Positions 8,321-16,727 of a stretch of DNA of 64,000 nucleotides are shown here, piece by piece. The stretch is from assembly GCF_025699125.1 (NCBI RefSeq), contig NZ_JAILWC010000005.1, positions 1-64,000 of the forward strand. The letters are read 5' to 3'. The first letter of the stretch is position 1. Every line of letters begins with the position of its first letter. Below the pieces are notes generated by a model. That model saw nothing but the letters and a program-made list of their open reading frames with translations, searched no databases and was not told the origin of the DNA. This stretch comes from Nitrosopumilus sp. (GTDB taxonomy: Archaea > Thermoproteota > Nitrososphaeria > Nitrososphaerales > Nitrosopumilaceae). Made by a program: the position numbers and the translations under genes.

Positions 8321-8746
8321 ATGGGGATTCAAATTAAGAAAATTCTTGTTCCTTTAGATGGTTCTTCTAATTCTTTTCGGGGTCTTGATTTTGCTATTCA
8401 TATGGCAAGAGAATGCCAGGCAACAATAACTGGTTTGTATGTTGCGGGAATTGCTAAGCCTCGAACTAATGATCCAATAACTCCTTTAGAGAAAATTTTG
8501 TTGGATAATGCACAAAAAATTATGAAAAAAGCCAAGTTAAAGTCAGCACAAAAAGGAATTCTCTTTTTTGATAGAGTGACATATGGTGATGATGGAAAAA
8601 GAATTGTTGAAACAGCCGAAAAACACAACTTTGATCTTATTGTAATTGGATCTAGAGGTATGGGTGCTGCAAAAGAGATTTTTCTAGGAAGTACATCGAA
8701 TTACGTACTTCATAAATCCAAAAAACCTGTACTCATAATAAAATAA
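8321..8746 (+). CDS. Universal stress protein (UspA family)
   Basis: A single Usp domain of 141 residues: an N-terminal beta strand KKILVPLDGSSNS, a middle VTYGD segment, and the ATP-binding glycine motif near the end (VIGSRGMGAAKEIFLGSTSNYV). The G-2x-G-9x-G(S/T) pattern indicates the ATP-binding subclass. An in-frame TTG at 8315 would add two residues, but the ATG fits the TATA box better. A second Usp gene is at 54.7 kb. Role: stress tolerance, details unknown. Confidence 0.92.
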   Translation: MGIQIKKILVPLDGSSNSFRGLDFAIHMARECQATITGLYVAGIAKPRTNDPITPLEKILLDNAQKIMKKAKLKSAQKGILFFDRVTYGDDGKRIVETAEKHNFDLIVIGSRGMGAAKEIFLGSTSNYVLHKSKKPVLIIK

Positions 8747-8772
8747 GTTATCCCAGAAAAAATCTTTAGATT

Positions 8773-8913
8773 TTAAACATCTGTTCCTGTTATTGTCCAA
8801 TCTAGTGCTCTAAGAACACCTTGATAATATTTCATAGCGTCCATAGAACCACATTCTACTAATCTTTTTTCAATTTCTTTTCTATATTCTTCAATTTCTT
8901 TTTCAGTTTTCAT
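8773..8913 (-). CDS. Charged 46-residue protein
   Basis: Short frame from an ATG at 8913 to a TAA at 8773. It encodes an amphipathic charged helix (KTEKEIEEYRKEIEKRL), one Cys, then a helix with YYQGVLRALDW. The sequence has codon use and composition like real genes here, and fills an otherwise empty 245-bp gap. No family recognised. Confidence 0.55.
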   Translation of the reverse strand: MKTEKEIEEYRKEIEKRLVECGSMDAMKYYQGVLRALDWTITGTDV

Positions 8914-8991
8914 GAATATTTTATCACAACAATATTCGATTCATTAATCTTTTGATTCTAAATTAATCCTTTTTCTAACCTTGAATGAATT

Positions 8992-9192
8992 CTAACTTCT
9001 TGATCTTTTTCGTACAGCTGCATTTTTCTTTGATGATCTGGCTTCTTGTGTCTTTGCTTTTGATTTTGTAACCTTCCCTTCAGGTTTGATGCTTTTTCCA
9101 CTTCGTCTGGCAGCACGAGAGGTTTCTGCTCTAATTTTTTGTTCTTTTTTTTGCTGTTCTATTTCTTTTTCAGTTAATTTTTTTCTTGCCAC
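8992..9192 (-). CDS. Small Lys/Arg-rich protein
   Basis: 66 residues, very basic. A helical charged N-terminus (KKLTEKEIEQQKKEQ) is followed by RRSGKSIKPEGK and a Lys/Arg/Ser tail ending RKRSRS. The composition suggests nucleic-acid binding, but there is no fold signature. Divergent from rtcB, with about 120 bp between. Function unknown. Confidence 0.6.
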   Translation of the reverse strand: MARKKLTEKEIEQQKKEQKIRAETSRAARRSGKSIKPEGKVTKSKAKTQEARSSKKNAAVRKRSRS

Positions 9193-9276
9193 AAAGAATA
9201 AAGTATTTTATCATAGATAAATTAGATCATCGATTTCATATTTATTTCCAAAATCTTTTTTCGATTCTTCTGATGA

Positions 9277-9284
9277 TTTAAATT
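9277..9284 (+). promoter_or_regulatory. TATA-like box for rtcB
   Basis: The AT run tttaaatt is centred about 32 bp before the rtcB ATG at 9313. The spacing allows a transcript with a leader of a few bases. Position-based inference only. Confidence 0.4.
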
Positions 9285-9312
9285 GGATTGAAAAGAATTT
9301 TTACCAATACTC

Positions 9313-10761
9313 ATGTCTTCTACTACACCAAGAAAAATTGGGGAAAATCAATATCAAATTGATGTCGATTCAAATTTTGGAATGAAAGTTCCTGTTAGGA
9401 TTTACGCAGATGAACCGTTATTACAAAAAATGTTATCTGATAGAACTATTATGCAGGCACGAAATGTCGCCTCAATTCCTGGAATTGTGGGACATAGTGT
9501 TGTTTTGCCTGATGGACATGAGGGTTATGGTTTTCCAGTAGGCGGTGTAGCAGCAATGGATGCTGAAGAGGGAATGATTAGCCCTGGTGGTGTAGGATAT
9601 GATATCAATTGTGGAGTTAGGTTACTTCGTTCAAATTTAGATGAACAAACAGTTCGTTCTAAACTAAAAGAACTTGTAAATGATCTTTTCAGCTCTATTC
9701 CTTCAGGAGTTGGTTCTAAAGGTGCTGTAAAACTTACTCATTCAGAACTTGATGAGGTTTTGGTTAAAGGTGTGAACTGGGCAATTGATCATGGTTATGG
9801 TTCATCAAATGATTCGGATGTTTGTGAAGAAAATGGACAAATTCAAAATGCTGATCCAAACAAAGTTTCTGATAAAGCAAGGAAAAGAGGTGCCCCTCAA
9901 CTTGGTAGCTTGGGTTCTGGAAATCATTTTCTTGAGGTACAAAAGGTTTCAGAAATACATGATGAAAAAGCAGCAAACAGAATGGGAATTAAAGAAGGAA
10001 CGATAACTGTTTTGATTCATTGCGGTTCTAGAGGTTTTGGTCATCAAGTTTGCAGTGATTATCTTAGAGTTTCAGAACAAGCCATGCAAAAATATGGTAT
10101 TGATTTGCCTGATAGAGAACTTGCGTGTGTTCCAAACAACTCTGAAGAAGGTGAATCATATAGAAAAGCAATGTTTGCAGCATTAAATTTTGCATGGAGT
10201 AATAGGCAAATGCTCACTCACTGGACTAGGAATTCTTTTGAACGTGTATTTCACCAAACAGAATCTGATCTTGATATGAAGTTAGTTTATGATGTTGCCC
10301 ATAATATTGCAAAAGTGGAAAACCACCATGTTGATGGAAAGGAAAGAAAACTTGTTGTACATAGAAAAGGTGCAACTAGAGCATTTCCTGCAAACCGTGA
10401 AGAAATTCCTTCCAAATATCGTGATTTGGGCCAACCTGTTTTAGTTCCTGGCTCTATGGGAACTTCAAGCTGGATTTTACTTGGTCAACCAAATTCTATG
10501 AATTTGAGTTTTGGCTCCACTGCTCATGGTGCTGGTAGGACAATGTCTAGATCTAAAGCTAGACGGAACTATACTGAAAATGATGTTAAAAAGTCTCTTA
10601 ATGATCAGGGAATATTTATCAAAGCATTAACAAGAGATGGGGTTGTGGAAGAAACTCCTCAAGCATACAAAGATGTTGATGCCGTAGTTAACGTATCCCA
10701 TAATTTAGGAATAGCCACAAAAGTAGCAAAATTAGTGCCTATTGGTGTGATTAAAGGTTGA
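9313..10761 (+). CDS. rtcB: tRNA-splicing ligase RtcB
   Basis: GTP- and Mn-dependent RNA ligase joining 2',3'-cyclic phosphate and 5'-OH ends, the archaeal tRNA exon ligase. The full 482-residue family architecture is present: LPDGHEGYGFPVGGVAA, GGVGYDINCGVRLL (metal Cys), LGSGNHFLEV, HCGSRGFGHQV, VPGSMGTSSW, and HGAGRTMSR with the His that is guanylylated. The downstream PDCD5-like gene overlaps its stop by 4 bp (TTGA), so the two are translationally linked. No archease gene is seen here. Confidence 0.97.
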   Translation: MSSTTPRKIGENQYQIDVDSNFGMKVPVRIYADEPLLQKMLSDRTIMQARNVASIPGIVGHSVVLPDGHEGYGFPVGGVAAMDAEEGMISPGGVGYDINCGVRLLRSNLDEQTVRSKLKELVNDLFSSIPSGVGSKGAVKLTHSELDEVLVKGVNWAIDHGYGSSNDSDVCEENGQIQNADPNKVSDKARKRGAPQLGSLGSGNHFLEVQKVSEIHDEKAANRMGIKEGTITVLIHCGSRGFGHQVCSDYLRVSEQAMQKYGIDLPDRELACVPNNSEEGESYRKAMFAALNFAWSNRQMLTHWTRNSFERVFHQTESDLDMKLVYDVAHNIAKVENHHVDGKERKLVVHRKGATRAFPANREEIPSKYRDLGQPVLVPGSMGTSSWILLGQPNSMNLSFGSTAHGAGRTMSRSKARRNYTENDVKKSLNDQGIFIKALTRDGVVEETPQAYKDVDAVVNVSHNLGIATKVAKLVPIGVIKG

Positions 10762-11174
10762 GCGAAGAAGATTTTGAACTTGAAAGATTAAAGGCAAAAC
10801 GACTTGCTGAAATGCAAAAAAATATTTCTTCTCGACAAGCAACTAATGAATCTCCAGACACTAAAAAGAAAAATATTGCGAAACCTAGAGATTCACTTGT
10901 AAAAATTCTTAGATTTCGAGGATTAGAAGTTTTGGAAAACGCTGAAACTCAATTTCCAAATGAAACAAAAATTATTGTAGAAAAATTATCTGAATTAATT
11001 AAAACAGGTGAAATTAATGAAACACTTGATGGCGGAAAATTATTGATGTTGTTTAGATCAGTTGGACTCAATGTTAGAATGGAAACTAAAATTAACGTTG
11101 AACAAGATGGAAAATTTGTATCATTAAGTGACAAACTTAGTAGCAAATCATCTCAAAATAGTGATGAAGAATGA
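10758..11174 (+). CDS. PDCD5/TFAR19-family DNA-binding protein
   Basis: 138 residues. The N-terminal helix EDFELERLKAKRLAEMQ and the core with VLRFRGLEVLENAE-like helices followed by VEKLSELIKTGEI match the dsDNA-binding PDCD5 family found in archaea and eukaryotes. A Lys-rich linker (about 25-45) and an acidic tail flank the core. The start is a TTG overlapping the rtcB stop; the next gene overlaps its own stop by ATGA. It thus sits in a three-gene operon. Function in archaea is poorly known; DNA binding is family knowledge. Confidence 0.8.
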   Translation: MSEEDFELERLKAKRLAEMQKNISSRQATNESPDTKKKNIAKPRDSLVKILRFRGLEVLENAETQFPNETKIIVEKLSELIKTGEINETLDGGKLLMLFRSVGLNVRMETKINVEQDGKFVSLSDKLSSKSSQNSDEE

Positions 11175-11482
11175 ATATTGTTTTAGAAATTGGAACAAAA
11201 AACTATGTTGATGATCTATTGTCAATTAAAAAATCACTCTCTCACATGGAAAGTCTTCTGGCATGTTATAATGGATATGCTCTCAGCGAGCCTTCTACAA
11301 AATTTGGATGGACTTTTTTTAAACTGGCTTTTAAACCTGAATTACAAACTGGTATTGAAGAAAAGTTTTCTGACATGATAGAAAAATATCAATGGAGCAG
11401 TCCTACACAAAAATTTACGAAATTTATGACTGATTATTTTCTTTCTAGAGGATGTAATGTTAAAATAAAATTGTCTGACTAA
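11171..11482 (+). CDS. Hypothetical protein, third gene of rtcB operon
   Basis: 103 residues, starting in a 4-bp ATGA overlap with the PDCD5-like gene, so translational coupling is likely. It looks compact and alpha/beta, with [20 protein letters not shown] in the middle and a short basic end. No signal peptide, TM helix or known motif. It overlaps convergent rps11 by 4 bp. Context hints at RNA or chromatin work, but this is weak. Confidence 0.75.
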   Translation: MNIVLEIGTKNYVDDLLSIKKSLSHMESLLACYNGYALSEPSTKFGWTFFKLAFKPELQTGIEEKFSDMIEKYQWSSPTQKFTKFMTDYFLSRGCNVKIKLSD

Positions 11483-11982
11483 ACTCTTCTTCCTCTTTTT
11501 CCACCTTTCTTTCTGGTGGTATCATGAGGAATAGGTGTTACATCATCAATTCTTCCAATCTTAAATCCGCCTCTTGCCAAAGCTCTAATTGCAGCTTGTG
11601 CTCCTGGGCCCGGTACTCTGGAACCAACTCCACCCACAGCACGAACTCTTATGTGAAATCCTGTAAATCCTTTGGTCCTTGCAGATTCTACCACTGCATT
11701 TGCAGCTTTCATTGCAGCAAATGGTGATGATTCATACCTATCGGCATTAACATGGATTCCACCTGAACTAATAGCAACAGTCTCTGCACCAGTAAGATCA
11801 GTCATGTGAATAATTGTGTTATTGTAACTACTGTAAATATGGGCAATTCCCCATTTATCAGGTCCTTCTTTCTTAGCCTCTGGTTGAGCTTTAGTTTCTA
11901 CTACGTCAGTTTCTACTTCCTCACTTGGCATTTCTGCCTCTTCAACTGAAACTTCTTCAACTTGTGCTTCGATTTCTGACAA
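11479..11982 (-). CDS. rps11: Small ribosomal subunit protein uS11
   Basis: The core from about residue 42 is uS11: [21 protein letters not shown], the [10 protein letters not shown] region, [18 protein letters not shown], and the C-terminal [16 protein letters not shown] that contacts 16S rRNA in the platform. The first about 40 residues are an acidic extension (Glu/Val-rich) not present in typical 130-residue uS11. The first downstream in-frame Met is well inside the acidic part (residue 18), so the extension seems genuine. It stands apart from other ribosomal genes here. Confidence 0.96.
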   Translation of the reverse strand: MSEIEAQVEEVSVEEAEMPSEEVETDVVETKAQPEAKKEGPDKWGIAHIYSSYNNTIIHMTDLTGAETVAISSGGIHVNADRYESSPFAAMKAANAVVESARTKGFTGFHIRVRAVGGVGSRVPGPGAQAAIRALARGGFKIGRIDDVTPIPHDTTRKKGGKRGRRV

Positions 11983-12098
11983 TGTCTACTCACACCTTAA
12001 AGGGTTTAAAAAACATTGATTTTCTAACTTTGCCTACATTTGGTTGCTTTACTAGAAAATGATGATTGTTCATATACTATTTCTATCATGTTTCTTTA

Positions 12099-12419
12099 AT
12101 GGCATCAATTCTCGTATTGGCAATTGGTATTGGAATCACCGTTGCGCTGGTAGGTTCTGTAGTATTTCAAATTCTTACACCGATCAATGAAGATGTTTTA
12201 TCTCCTCTTGAAGAAAAATGTCAACAGATTGCTAATGAAGGATATAAAATTCACTCACTTTATCCTGATTCGAATCCTGAAGATCTTCTTGAGTCTGATA
12301 TGAAACGATTGATGTATCTTGATGATATATGGATTAAAGAATGTGTTTCTGTTCTTCCTACCGATTCAATATTTGACATTGTAAATAATGTTGAACGTGA
12401 TTTTTCCTATGGTGAATAA
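12099..12419 (+). CDS. Membrane-anchored hypothetical protein
   Basis: About 106 residues from the ATG at 12099; a TTG at 12066 would add 11 residues. An N-terminal TM helix (residues 2-26, SILVLAIGIGITVALVGSVV) is followed by a soluble acidic domain with two Cys (EKCQQI, KECVSV). The topology is likely one-pass with the C-domain on one face of the membrane. Ends 3 bp before convergent thiL. Family not recognised. Confidence 0.7.
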   Translation: MASILVLAIGIGITVALVGSVVFQILTPINEDVLSPLEEKCQQIANEGYKIHSLYPDSNPEDLLESDMKRLMYLDDIWIKECVSVLPTDSIFDIVNNVERDFSYGE

Positions 12420-12422
12420 CCA

Positions 12423-13370
12423 TCAAAAATGTTTCCAGCCTAAATCTTTTAGAATCACATAATCTTTTTCTGCTTTTACAAATACCCCTTTTCCTGAAGT
12501 TACTTGCCCAATTTGTATAATCGGTGTTTTAAGTGATCTGGCATTTTTTATAATAATTTGTTTATATTTTGGAGATACTGTAAATACGAATTCATATTCT
12601 TCCCCTCCATGAAAAACTAACGAATTCAAATCTAATTTATGGGATTTTGCATAATTTTCTAAATCATTATCTGCAGGTATATTGTTGATTAGGAATTTCT
12701 TTTTACTTTGTTTTGACATTTCATTTAGAGTTGTAGATAATCCATCACTGGAATCCATTGATGATGAAAAATATTTTTTATTTTTTAATCCAAATTTGAG
12801 CTTTGGTTTTGGATTAATCATTGATTTTATTGATTTTGCTGCAAATTTTCCACTCTCTTTTCTTTTACCAAGAAGCAAATCTAATCCAACAGATGTATAT
12901 CCAAACGGTCCAGTTACAAAAATCAGATCTCCTTTTTTAGAACCTTTTCGAGTTACTATATTATTTGAATTTCCAAAAAGAGTTACATTAAACACAATTT
13001 CCTTACCTGCATTCGTATCTCCACCCAAAATTTTTATTCCATACTCACTAGATGCTTTTTTGAAACCCTTTACAATATCTAAAATTTTTGAACGAGAAAT
13101 TTTTTTTGGTAAATTTACTGAAATTATTCCGTACTCAGGTTTTATTCCTTTAGCTGCAAAATCACTTACACATGCAATTATGCTTTTCCTTGCAGCGTCT
13201 GCTAATTTCATTTTAGGTGGTATATCTGTACTTTCTACTAATGTGTCTGTCTTAGATATGATTTTGATTTTTCCTAAATTGAATATTTCTACATCTTCAG
13301 AAATAAATTCATCGTTTCCTAATCCCTTTTGAAAAATTTTGATTATTGAAGATTCATCTAATTTTGTCAT
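12423..13370 (-). CDS. thiL: Thiamine-monophosphate kinase
   Basis: PurM-like ATP-binding kinase that makes thiamine diphosphate from the monophosphate. Features: acidic metal site in SKTDTLVESTDIP, the KSIIACVSDFAAKG helix, ILGGDTNAGKE, a MDSSDGLSTTL catalytic loop and HGGEEYEFVFTV near the C-terminus. Length 315 is normal. Its start overlaps the end of the phosphohexomutase gene by 17 bp on the same strand, so the pair is an operon. No other thiamine genes are nearby. Confidence 0.94.
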   Translation of the reverse strand: MTKLDESSIIKIFQKGLGNDEFISEDVEIFNLGKIKIISKTDTLVESTDIPPKMKLADAARKSIIACVSDFAAKGIKPEYGIISVNLPKKISRSKILDIVKGFKKASSEYGIKILGGDTNAGKEIVFNVTLFGNSNNIVTRKGSKKGDLIFVTGPFGYTSVGLDLLLGKRKESGKFAAKSIKSMINPKPKLKFGLKNKKYFSSSMDSSDGLSTTLNEMSKQSKKKFLINNIPADNDLENYAKSHKLDLNSLVFHGGEEYEFVFTVSPKYKQIIIKNARSLKTPIIQIGQVTSGKGVFVKAEKDYVILKDLGWKHF

Positions 13371-14652
13371 AACTTTGTTTCACTATCTCTAATGTTTTCT
13401 TTGTAATTTTTTTACATTTGTCTTCATTATTTGATTCTGCGGAAACTCTTATGATGTCTTCAGTATTTGATTTTCTGATCAAAACCCAACTGTCTTCGTC
13501 AATAATTCCTTTAATTCCATCCTGTGTGTTTACTTCAGAATATTCTTTTAAAAATTTATTTTTTATCTCTTCTATTACTTTATCATGAAAATTTGAATCC
13601 ACATTAGTTTTTTCTCTAATTTGAAAATAATTTTTCATGTAATTTAATATTTCATTAAATTTTGGACTTCCTAACATGGATGCAATTAAACCACTTGTTA
13701 AGATTCCTTCCCTGCAATAATTAAACTCCGGTAAAATAAAACCCCCACTACTTCCTTCCCCTCCTGCTTGAGCATTAGTTTTAAGCATCATTTCTATGAC
13801 ATTCGCTTCTCCTACTTTTGATCTTTTAACAGAACCACCTTTTTCTTTGATGAATTTTTCTATTGAAATGCTTGTATCGATACTCAAAACAAAATCTTTG
13901 TATCCCAATTCAAGAGATTTTGCTACCCCTAATCCTAATGTTACGTCTGGAGTTTGTTTTTCTCCATTTCTTACTACTACTAAGCGATCTCCGTCTAAAT
14001 CAAATGCAAACCCGATTTCTTTTTTCATAGATGCCGAAATTAATTCGGATAATTCATCTGATGTAGGATCTGGCCCTCTAGAACATTGTGAAAGTTCTTC
14101 ATTTAATACCTCCACATTACATCCTGATGCCCTTAGCAAATCTGGCGCAAATCCCTTTGCTGCACCTCCGCCAATATCTATCACTATGTCTGGAGAATTC
14201 TCAATGTCTCCTATGATTTTTTTTGCGTCTTCGACATATGTTGATGTAATGTCTTGTTCAATTCCAATTTTTGATTTTGAATTTTCCTGATGTTCGATTA
14301 TTTTAGGTAGTTCATGTTCATTAATTCCTCTTCCTTCAATAATGAATTTCATTCCATTCCATTCTATTGGATTGTGAGACGAAGAAACTACTAACCCTGC
14401 ACCATATTTTCTTGCTTCTCTAAAAACTACGGGAGTTGGTACAGTTTCTAAATTATACACATCAATTCCGTTTTTCATCAGTTCTGCGCTGGCAGTATTT
14501 TTTATCATAGGGCCTGAAGGTCTGGTGTCTTTCCCAATCACGCATTTTTGTGATTTGATTAAACTTGAAAAATTATTACAAAATTCTAATACATCTTTTA
14601 GATTGAGATCTTCTCCAAATATTCCTCTTACTCCAGAAATTGTTTTCTTCAA
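13354..14652 (-). CDS. glmM: Phosphoglucosamine/phosphomanno-mutase family enzyme
   Basis: Alpha-D-phosphohexomutase, 432 residues, interconverting hexose 1- and 6-phosphates. Catalytic serine loop VVSSSHNPIEWNG (about 103-115), metal loop DLDGDRLVV (about 217-225), sugar-binding GGEGSSGGF (about 297-305) and phosphate-binding RKSNTEDIIRVSAES near the end. The N-terminal FGEDLN replaces the usual FG(T)xG. Substrate (glucosamine, mannose or glucose) cannot be fixed by reading. The GlmM-like sugar loop EGSSGG favours glucosamine-1-phosphate. Operon with thiL. Confidence 0.88.
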   Translation of the reverse strand: MKKTISGVRGIFGEDLNLKDVLEFCNNFSSLIKSQKCVIGKDTRPSGPMIKNTASAELMKNGIDVYNLETVPTPVVFREARKYGAGLVVSSSHNPIEWNGMKFIIEGRGINEHELPKIIEHQENSKSKIGIEQDITSTYVEDAKKIIGDIENSPDIVIDIGGGAAKGFAPDLLRASGCNVEVLNEELSQCSRGPDPTSDELSELISASMKKEIGFAFDLDGDRLVVVRNGEKQTPDVTLGLGVAKSLELGYKDFVLSIDTSISIEKFIKEKGGSVKRSKVGEANVIEMMLKTNAQAGGEGSSGGFILPEFNYCREGILTSGLIASMLGSPKFNEILNYMKNYFQIREKTNVDSNFHDKVIEEIKNKFLKEYSEVNTQDGIKGIIDEDSWVLIRKSNTEDIIRVSAESNNEDKCKKITKKTLEIVKQSYDKIR

Positions 14653-14705
14653 TTAATCCAACTCGGAAAGGCTTTTTATTAACTCTGATGGATTTATCCA
14701 AAAGT

Positions 14706-14779
14706 GCCTTGGTAGCTCAGCCTGGTAGAGCGAACGCCTCGTAAGCGTTAGGTCGTGGGTTCGTACCCCATCCAGGGCT
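14706..14779 (+). tRNA. tRNA-Thr (CGU)
   Basis: A full cloverleaf of 74 nt. The acceptor GCCTTGG pairs with CCAGGGC (one G-T), D stem GCTC/GAGC, anticodon stem AACGC/GCGTT around loop CTCGTAA (anticodon CGT, reading ACG), T arm GTGGG-TTCGTAC-CCCAT. The discriminator is T. No encoded CCA and no intron. Confidence 0.95.
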
Positions 14780-14820
14780 TTGTTTTGTTATTTTTAAAAT
14801 TAATTCCATTTTTTAGATCT

Positions 14821-14898
14821 TTATTCATCAAAGGTTTCGATATCTATTTCTAATTCTTTTCCTAAACCTTCCCACCACTGTGTTGTTTGTTCCGTCAT
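14821..14898 (-). CDS. Possible acidic micropeptide (25 residues)
   Basis: ATG at 14898 to TAA at 14821, encoding MTEQTTQWWEGLGKELEIDI and a short acidic end. It resembles other very short acidic peptides in this genome (see 22480). Too short for statistical support. Could be chance. Confidence 0.35.
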   Translation of the reverse strand: MTEQTTQWWEGLGKELEIDIETFDE

Positions 14899-14985
14899 GC
14901 TCCCCTGATAAAATACATTGAATCGTCCTTTATAGATCTGTCGGTTGAATAATTACTGATCATTTCTTAACAATTTCTAAAAGAT

Positions 14986-15174
14986 CTATTCTTCTTTTTC
15001 ATCTCGTTTTCTTTTCATTTTTCTATATATGATTATCAAAAGTGTACCTCCAGCACAACCCCAAAATAATTCTGATGTGCCATTTTTTATCCCATATGGT
15101 TCGAATACACCTACAAATCCAAGAGACATTATTGCTACAAGAACTAAACCTACCATTTCAAGTATTTTTACCAT
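14986..15174 (-). CDS. Small membrane protein, two TM helices
   Basis: 62 residues: hydrophobic helix at about 7-27 (VGLVLVAIMSLGFVGVF), a short loop, second helix at about 37-50 (WGCAGGTLLIIIY), then a Lys/Arg/Glu tail that should face the cytoplasm. Lies divergently beside another two-TM protein gene (15236). No family recognised. Confidence 0.6.
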   Translation of the reverse strand: MVKILEMVGLVLVAIMSLGFVGVFEPYGIKNGTSELFWGCAGGTLLIIIYRKMKRKRDEKEE

Positions 15175-15235
15175 GATCTTCTATTGTAATCATGTGATAT
15201 CAAAAAGATATATGGTTTTGTAAATCAAACCATTT

Positions 15236-15448
15236 GTGGATAAATATCTTCTAATAATCTTAATTTTTATGGTTGTGACAATCCCTGTAGCGTTTATTGA
15301 ACCATCTTCAGGACACGTTCGAGATCCTCCCCTTATTCCACTGTTTTATGCAGCAATAGCAGGAATAATTATTATTTTAGTTTACAGTTCTTACAAAGAA
15401 AAACAAGAACGACAAAAAGCTAATGCTAAACGAAGATCTAGAAAATAG
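15236..15448 (+). CDS. Small membrane protein, two TM helices
   Basis: 70 residues from a GTG start. TM helices at about 3-20 and 33-50 with a loop containing SSGHVRDPP, followed by a strongly basic cytoplasmic tail (KEKQERQKANAKRRSRK). Converges on the HTH regulator gene with 3 bp between. No known family. Confidence 0.65.
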   Translation: MDKYLLIILIFMVVTIPVAFIEPSSGHVRDPPLIPLFYAAIAGIIIILVYSSYKEKQERQKANAKRRSRK

Positions 15449-15451
15449 ATT

Positions 15452-15742
15452 TTAAAGTTCTAATCCAAAAGATTCTGCAATACTTGAAAAGTTTGCATAT
15501 GATTCCAAATACTGTCTTCCCTTTGGTGTAATTACAAAAGTATTCTTTCCATCAAATTCAATTTTGTTAATTAATCCTGCACCTGTTAAATTCTGCAAGA
15601 ATTTGGATAATCTTGAATGTGATAAATTTGCCTTTGTAAGAAGCGAAGTTGTCTTGATACCCTCTTGTCCTGACTGTTCTGTAGCGGTTAGTAAATCTGC
15701 AACTATCTGCATACTAGTTCTGTAGGAAACCATATAGTACAT
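15452..15742 (-). CDS. Winged-helix transcriptional regulator (HTH_45-like)
   Basis: 96 residues forming one winged helix. The recognition helix region is KANLSHSRLSKFLQNLTGAG and the wing is KNTFVITPKGRQYLESY, with a C-terminal helix for dimerisation ending ESFGLEL. This stand-alone family is abundant in thaumarchaea. A close paralogue is at 22554-22841, with similar layout (KANISHSRISRIL, ADNFGLNI). The target is not known. The start ATG at 15742 is preceded by further near-in-frame Met codons; residue 4 or later could be used. Confidence 0.85.
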   Translation of the reverse strand: MYYMVSYRTSMQIVADLLTATEQSGQEGIKTTSLLTKANLSHSRLSKFLQNLTGAGLINKIEFDGKNTFVITPKGRQYLESYANFSSIAESFGLEL

Positions 15743-15808
15743 AATTTAAAACTCAGATATAAGGGTATTACCATTAATTCAGATCAGATAAATAAGCTCT
15801 AGGTTGAT

Positions 15809-16399
15809 TTGTCTGCATTGTCTTCTCAATCATCCATACCTTGGTTTGATGACTTTGTAGGTGTCGCATATAGATATTATGACCTTAGAATGAATGTTGT
15901 TCCTTTATTTACTGACAGAAAAGAATCTGCGTCTATTTGGCACGATACAATCCACTGGTGGGTAGATCCGTCTATCAAAATACGATTTGTAGAAATTGGT
16001 GATAACTATTGGTTCATTATGGGATCAGATTCCCAAAAGCCTGATACCAACCTATCTTTTTTCAAAATATTGCCAAAATCTGAAAATTATGAACGATTTA
16101 AGAAAGGACATGGTGGTGAAGCATATGTTAGATTAGGAGTGTATGCAAAAAAATCTCTTGATGACGTAAAAAAAGATGCTTTGTGTGATTGTAGTCATGA
16201 AGCTCAAGATCATGATGAGAATGATAATGATGTATGTCTTTACAACAATTGTGATTGTAAAAAATTTTCTAGCTTTCAAATAAATTTATTGAAAAGAAAA
16301 AAAACTACCACTGATATAAAATTTTTAGAAGAAAACGATGTAAAAGATGATCCTCTTGCATGGAATTGTCTTAATGTAAATAAATATTCAAAAATCTAG
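15809..16399 (+). CDS. Hypothetical protein with Cys/His cluster
   Basis: 196 residues from a TTG start. The N-terminal about 120 residues are rich in Trp and Tyr (WFDDFVGVAYRYYD, WHDTIHWWVDP) and look globular. At about 144-169 lies CDCSHEAQDHD, then CLYNNCDCKKF, a pattern of five Cys plus two His resembling a small metal-binding insert. No TM or signal. The last bases overlap the convergent zinc-ribbon gene at 16396. Function unknown. Confidence 0.75.
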   Translation: MSALSSQSSIPWFDDFVGVAYRYYDLRMNVVPLFTDRKESASIWHDTIHWWVDPSIKIRFVEIGDNYWFIMGSDSQKPDTNLSFFKILPKSENYERFKKGHGGEAYVRLGVYAKKSLDDVKKDALCDCSHEAQDHDENDNDVCLYNNCDCKKFSSFQINLLKRKKTTTDIKFLEENDVKDDPLAWNCLNVNKYSKI

Positions 16400-16560
16400 T
16401 CCAAATGTTTGTTAACTCTAACATGCTCTCCCGGATAATGTTCATTAATTTTCTTGGAATAGCAATTTCCGCAAATCGAACCTTCTATTCCCCATTCATC
16501 CATTGGGTTGAATCTAAGTTGAATTTTTTCACTACAAATAGCACATTTTTCTTTTGACAC
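16396..16560 (-). CDS. Zinc-ribbon protein, 54 residues
   Basis: A small frame from a GTG at 16560 (an in-frame TTG lies just upstream) to a TAG at 16396. It has CAIC near residues 6-9 and CGNC at 30-33, the two knuckles of a treble-clef or rubredoxin-like zinc site, then a basic/His tail (EHYPGEHVRVNKH). Overlaps the convergent gene by 3 bp. Similar tiny two-knuckle proteins are at 23663, 46862 and 55444. Confidence 0.7.
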   Translation of the reverse strand: MSKEKCAICSEKIQLRFNPMDEWGIEGSICGNCYSKKINEHYPGEHVRVNKHLD

Positions 16561-16727
16561 CAAGTGCTTCTGGTATTTTTAATCAATATAAAAAACATTC
16601 TCGTAGAAAACAATACTCATAAAAAATCATGTTAAATATCACTGGGTTTTACTAAATTTAGGTAGATAGTCTGACCAATGTAAACCTCCTGCAAGATTTT
16701 TACTTGGTTGGGCTTCTGCCTTCAAAA

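Noticed and set aside
12682-13332. Plus-strand frame of 216 codons
   Set aside because: Antisense to thiL; the thiL protein shows clear conserved kinase motifs, while this frame has none.
13796-14290. Plus-strand frame of 164 codons
   Set aside because: Antisense to the phosphohexomutase gene, which carries the full set of catalytic loops.
14706-14779. Integration site at tRNA-Thr
   Set aside because: No integrase and no duplicated tRNA 3' end were seen in the flanks.
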